64,000 nucleotides of DNA from Folioceros fuciformis (taxonomy: Eukaryota; Anthocerotophyta; Anthocerotopsida; Anthocerotales): NCBI GenBank assembly GCA_049999805.1, contig JBNGIO010006370.1, positions 435,212-499,211 of the forward strand, read 5' to 3'. The notes below the pieces were generated by a model that was not told where the DNA came from, did not search any database, and saw only the letters and a list, made by a program, of their open reading frames with translations. Positions within the stretch are counted from its first letter, which is position 1, and each line of letters begins with the position of its first letter. This document shows, piece by piece, positions 59,406-64,000 of the stretch. The position numbers and the translations under genes are program-made.

Positions 59406-61182
59406 ATTGTATCCTTTTTTTAATCCGAAAATCATTGCGGTTTTAAATTTTGTTACTATTATCCGAGTGATTGAGAATTTCTCGTTATGTGTAATGAAAT
59501 GAGTCAACAATATCAATCATACCGCCTTTTACATCCACCGGAATATAATTTATATGCAAATATGTTGCAGAAATCTTAAAATGATATGCTTATATGTTGC
59601 TGAAATCTTAAAATGATGCACAACTTTGAAGCTACTTTTGATTATTGAGCATAATCCATTTCAGACAATGTATCCAATAAGTTATTTTTTACCACTGTAA
59701 TGAGATTTTGCTCATGGGCAGTCTGTATACATTGCGCAAGAGAGTTTTACTTAGAGCCAACCTTTTTATCACTAAGGACAACATGTTTCTATCGATGATA
59801 TCCTTATCATGGATTTCACATTTGATTTGCAAGCACGTCGTCATCCACCTCCCTAGATGGGCAGCAAAGGGTTGTGCAAGTGCTTAAGTCCATAATTATT
59901 CTCCCCTACAAAATAGGCATGTTTTTATCCCCCTTACTCTTGACACAAGTAGGGCAATGACTTTTAAAGGTTGAGCAAGGAGTGTGCAAAGGTGTGTTAC
60001 CATCATAGGATCGAGGTTATTCCTCTTTCTAAGTGGTGGCCTTCTCTGATAACATGTCTCTATTCCTTTGCAAAGTGCATTAGCCAAAGTGGTCTTTAGA
60101 AGCACAACAATTACAGGTTCGTAGCTTCTCGGCACCACTGATAAGTAGGTCACTTCTTATTTTGCATCATCACAAGAATCGCAATACTTGTAATACATAC
60201 TGTTAACAAAGAACAAAGCAATATTGAACAAGAAAGTAGCAGCACTATAGCTTCTTAAATTAATGGTTTATGTAAATCAGTTAAACATAACAAATCCCCT
60301 AAGTAAAAAAGTACATTAATTATCTATGTAGTCAAGAAAAGGACTTAAAACATACATTATTATCAAAACTAAAAGTAGACCCTAACTTAATCCATTTCTG
60401 AAAGACATGACTCTAGTTCTGGGTAGACTTGTAACTCTAATAAACAAGAGTGCCATTTTTAGTTTTCCACTAATTAGATATTAAAACATACTATGTCATC
60501 CATAACTGGGCATAACCCTAATTTGTAGTAGCCAATATATAAGTGAATGTGTTATAGTTTGTCATAGCTTGCTCACACCATAAATATTCACCACCATTGC
60601 TATGTGCAAAGTCAAGTTACATTGATGTCATGCTTCTTCTTTATCAACCCAACCCTACTACCCCTTACTTTGCCCTCAACACTATAAGTTAGATCCTTTT
60701 ATGTCTCTTGTCAAAAGGTCATAGGAGTATAAAAAATATAAATTTAATCCTTAAGTTTTTCAACCCTTCACTATAATCTTTAGGAACATTTTTTTCTTCC
60801 ATATCGTAAAGTAGATTTATGTTAAGTATTGATTGAAGTGGTTGTATTTTATATCTAGCCAAAGTATTAAAACCATTACAAATATTCAAAGATTACTAAG
60901 AGTATAAGCATAAGAGTATTGGACTTACTTTCTTACTATGTGCGATATAAATCTTCAAATAATGATCAGCGAGCTCAAGAATTCTTCTATCGATATATTA
61001 TGGTTCCATAATTCTATATATGTGTGGTAAGGATGCATTATGTTTAGGCATATTGTTTTGGACTCCTAGAACATTACTTGTAAGTAATTAATGTCTTAGT
61101 AGTTCTAGACTTGTATGTAAGTAGTGGAAAAAGTGACTTGTATGAAGTGACAAAAGTTGAAGTTATCATATTTCAAGTATTC
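59406..61182. other. AT-rich intergenic stretch
   Basis: Base composition drops sharply after 59405. No gene seen. A two-copy direct repeat ('atatgttgc(a/t)gaaatctt' plus 'aaaatgat') lies at about 59560-59617. Upstream exon(s) of the PLATZ gene may be hidden here. Confidence 0.45.
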
Positions 61183-61221
61183 ATGATTTTGCATTGGTTT
61201 TGTAGTTATTTGTCTGAAGAA

Positions 61222-62227
61222 ATGTTTGCCAAGCTGGGAACTCTCGCTGAGCTCATATGGTGCCAACCTGATTGGTTACCAATATTTATTGGGTATGATT
61301 ATCATAAGGTGTGCCCATTGCACCCTCACATGGCAAAGTCAGGGTGCAACAAGTTTTGCATTGAATGTCAGGTTGCCCCATTTTGTGGCGAATGTAGCAA
61401 AACCTCTCATGCAGGACATGAAGTACTAACTGTTAGAAAAGTGAATCGACGTTATGGTATCTACACTTCAGAGATTCAATCTCTTGTAGGACCTATGCTT
61501 TATATTGGGGATGTTACTACTTTCAAGTGTAACGACAAGGAGCACACAATTTTATCTCCCAAAATACAAGATTCAACATGTACGACTTCGACATCTGAAT
61601 TAACGTATCACTCTTTTGTTGATTCCGAAGGATGTAAGAGCTTAAAGACTTATTGTAGCCTTAATTGTAAGTTAATGCATCTTGGATTAGACGGGTTTAG
61701 ATTGCATTGCAACGTGCCAAAGAAAAGGCGATGTTGTTGCACAAATTCTTATCAAAATAATACAACAATGAAGAATGCGATGTCTGACAATGTTATTGGT
61801 ATCACAGGTAACAATTTCAATTTTTTGCTTTTTGCTATCATTATGAGACGTCTAGAAGATGTTTAACAAAAAGCTTATATGACTATGTGATGTGCACTTA
61901 TTCATGTTTGTGGGTATAATGTAAAAAACAGGAAACGTGGAAGCTTGTGACTTGAATAGATCTGGCAAGGAAAAGGAGAATGAGCCATCCCAAGTAGAAG
62001 CTAATGACCCTAACAAGCCCATGAGTGAGGATGAATTATCCCATCCAAAAGATTATGGACCTAACGAACCTATGGATGAGGCAAGTTTAAGCAAACTTGA
62101 AGAAGAAGCTTTAAATGGCCTTCATTTAGCAAGGATGAGTGACAATAGTCATGATCAAGAAGCCTTTAATAGTGGATGTAGAAGTTTAGATGAATTGAAG
62201 GCTCTACTTAGAGGTTACAACAAATAA
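61222..62227 (+). CDS. PLATZ-type zinc-dependent AT-rich-DNA-binding protein
   Basis: Exons 61222-61807 and 61932-62227 join in frame to 293 residues. The PLATZ signature is present in order: 'PDWLPIF', 'CPLHPHM' (CxxH), 'CNKFCIEC', 'FCGECSKTSHAGHEVL' (CxxC and HxxH), 'VRKVNRRYGIYTSEIQ', and a distal 'YCSLNCKLMHLG'. Plant PLATZ proteins bind A/T-rich promoter sequence with zinc and usually repress transcription. The start is uncertain: the frame is open upstream with another ATG at 61183, and a 'ttttgtag' acceptor at about 61205 could join an upstream exon. The second exon encodes an acidic, Pro/Glu-rich tail with the near-repeat 'EANDPNKPMSEDELS' and 'KDYGPNEPMDEASLS'. Codons are strongly A/T-ending, unlike the rest of the window. 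Confidence 0.85.
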
Positions 62228-63017
62228 ATTTTGGTTGTGAACTTCACATATCAAATGTTTAGAGATAAAAATAGCAAGAACGCGTTCCTCTCTAGAATTT
62301 TATGGTAGTTTTAGACGTATAGTGTTTTTTTTATTGTTTTAGAGCTATAGGGTAGGTTTTAGATTTTTGATCCACAACATATAGTTTAAGGTTTACACTC
62401 TATAGCAAAACAGTGTGTTATCAAGTTGTGCTTTCATCCTCTGACTCCTTGATATGTGAATGCGGAAACATTATTTAAAACCGAGATACAAAAACTCATT
62501 TATCTTGAAAAAGGGGAAAAAATGGCTACAAAAAGTCGGTACGGCTGGAGAGGACTAAAGCCCAAGGCCTTCTAGTCTCAAGCTATTCTTTGCACCTAAA
62601 ACAACATTATTAGGAAGGTGGAAGAGTTTGCATCGAAGCCATGAAGCCACGTTACTTGTGGTGGTCGTTATTTTGTAAATCGTATTGCTAAACACGATGG
62701 GCGCGTGTTATCAACAAAGGGCCGTCTTTCCTATGCCCTATGTTAACTAATATTAGGACAAATGTAGGCTATAGTTCTCAATTCTTCACTAGGCGAAAGC
62801 AACATCACAGCGGAGGTTCATGGAAAGAGTCTTAGCTATTGCATTTCTTCTCCTTGGTCCACGAACGCCATAGACTACACAATTCTAGAGAGTACCATAT
62901 TGGGGCGTTAAATTGCACAGTGGCTACTACACCACTACATTTGAGAGTAGTTTGACACATGTTTTGTAACATTTTTGTAATGATATTTGTCACAAGTTGT
63001 AACATAATGCAACGCTT

Positions 63018-63059
63018 TTCTAATGACCTAGGTTCGGGTTCTAATGACCTAGGTTCGGG
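63018..63059. repeat. Two-copy perfect tandem duplication, 21-bp unit
   Basis: 'ttctaatgacctaggttcgg' plus 'g' at 63018-63038 and 63039-63059. Confidence 0.92.
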
Positions 63060-63436
63060 GCCTGTAACCTTGGGTGGGTCTATCCCTTATACTAATTTGC
63101 ACCTCCCCTTCCAAAACTCCAACATAATGTAGCAAAGTACATTACATGGTATTACCACCAAAGAGTCATTACCCGTTACAAACAAGTTTGTACCACTGGT
63201 TGTTACACATTTCTAGGTTTGGTGCGAAACCTGTTAATCATGTTTTACCATGGTTTACATCCTTTCTCTTGTCCTCAATGCACTTTCAACAAGGCCTGAT
63301 CAAAACGGTCGGATTTCGTCATTTCTAGCTTTGTTGGATTTGGATGTTTAAATTTTGTGTCATGTATCCACATTTATGTACATTTATTTCTGGTGTTGCG
63401 TAAACCTGTAGAAAAAACACGTCTCGTACTAAACAC

Positions 63437-63590
63437 ATGTATCTACCTTTCTTGCACATTAACACACTTGCGTATCTACCTTTATTGCACATGTATCTAC
63501 CTTTATTGCACATGTATCTACCTTTATTGCACATCAACACACTTGTGTTTTTGCCTTTATTGCAAATCAACACACTTGCGTATTTGCCTC
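63437..63590. repeat. Tandem repeat array, 21-bp core unit
   Basis: 'tatctacctttattgcacat' plus 'g' repeats three times from about 63473, flanked on both sides by longer variants containing 'taacacacttgcg' or 'caacacacttg'. The array gives long open frames on both strands purely because the unit is a multiple of three. Confidence 0.88.
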
Positions 63591-64000
63591 TGGTCAGAGA
63601 GTGCCGGTCTACTAGCACACTCGGAACGGACTACTCAAATGTCTATTTTTTCATCAGCTATCGTAATTTCCTCAAGAGAGACTAACGGGTTCAATTCGAA
63701 ATGCAGAAACCAGTGGAGATTATGGACTTGGAGTCCTTACCGAAACCCTTATAGGATTTTGTTTATTCGGCGAAGAATTGGAAAAGGATGGAAGAAAAGA
63801 AGCAAAAATTGGCCGACGCAGATATGGACGCGAGCTTATCTAACTTTAGAGTATTGGCCAATAACACGAAGTTAAATAGCAAGTTATTCAACGAAATGTT
63901 CTAGAAATGAAGGCATTTCTAGTGAAACTCCCGTACACGCTATTATTTGCAGACTTGCCTCGTGGGGTTCAGCGACATGAGTATGATAAGCATATGAATA

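Larger units (their letters stand above)
62228..64000. other. AT-rich right edge, possible partial gene at the end
   Basis: No full gene. Near the edge a plus-strand frame around 63755-63903 reads plausibly as protein ('RMEEKKQKLADADMDA', 'LSNFRVLANNTK') and an acceptor-like 'tatttgcag' at 63943-63951 is followed by 'DLPRGVQRHEYDKH'. This could be the start of a gene running off the window, but the evidence is thin. Confidence 0.3.

Noticed and set aside
63325-63875. Cysteine/tyrosine-rich frames on both strands
   Set aside because: Produced by a 21-bp tandem repeat, which keeps any open frame open.

Overview
This is a nuclear window from a seed-free land plant. Three things point there. Gene density is high, with introns mostly about 60-450 bp and GT/AG borders throughout. 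PPR proteins of the PLS class are abundant, four intact genes plus two remnants. A CFAP65-like axonemal protein lies at the left edge, which implies motile, flagellated sperm. Two PPR proteins carry the 'KP' form of the DYW editing domain, a form known from hornworts, ferns and some lycophytes, where U-to-C organelle RNA editing occurs. I cannot fix the species from sequence alone; compactness favours a small genome such as a hornwort's.

Layout. 0-3.2 kb: CFAP65-like gene (minus, 3' end beyond the window), head-to-head with an EEF1AKMT1/EFM5-type lysine methyltransferase (plus). 3.3-4.5 kb: decayed PPR gene (minus). 4.9-7.2 kb: PPR-DYW:KP gene (plus). 8.0-15.2 kb: complete SIN3-like co-repressor (minus, about 20 exons), sharing a 259-bp head-to-head spacer with methionine aminopeptidase 2 copy A (plus, 15.5-17.9 kb). 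18.9-21.4 kb: dead PIF/Harbinger-type transposon with short tandem duplications around it. 21.9-24.2 kb: METAP2 copy B, same exon layout as copy A but with a Tyr-to-Cys change in the active-site pocket. 24.6-25.5 kb: small probably plastid protein with CxxC zinc-binding pairs and a Trp-rich domain. 26.3-32.3 kb: importin-11 (minus, 22 exons). 34.4-36.8 kb: PHD finger plus two MBD-like modules, interrupted by a 400-N gap. 36.8-42.0 kb: gene-poor, with a compound minisatellite. 42.0-43.2 kb: NSRP1 splicing-regulator homologue, head-to-head with an E-type PPR gene (43.5-46.1 kb). 46.6-48.5 kb: aldo/keto reductase. 48.8-51.3 and 52.1-54.5 kb: two more PPR genes (E+ and DYW:KP). 56.5-59.4 kb: unrecognised, probably nuclear protein. 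59.4-64 kb: clearly AT-rich, with one PLATZ-type zinc-finger gene.

Functional threads. Organelle RNA editing is the strongest theme: two PPRs have their own KP-type deaminase-like domain and two E-class PPRs would need a partner supplied in trans. A second theme is nuclear regulation (SIN3, PHD-MBD, NSRP1, PLATZ, importin-11). Exon coordinates were worked out by hand from splice borders and reading-frame continuity. Where a junction did not close cleanly this is stated. Taxon and all functions are inferences from family resemblance, without database searches.
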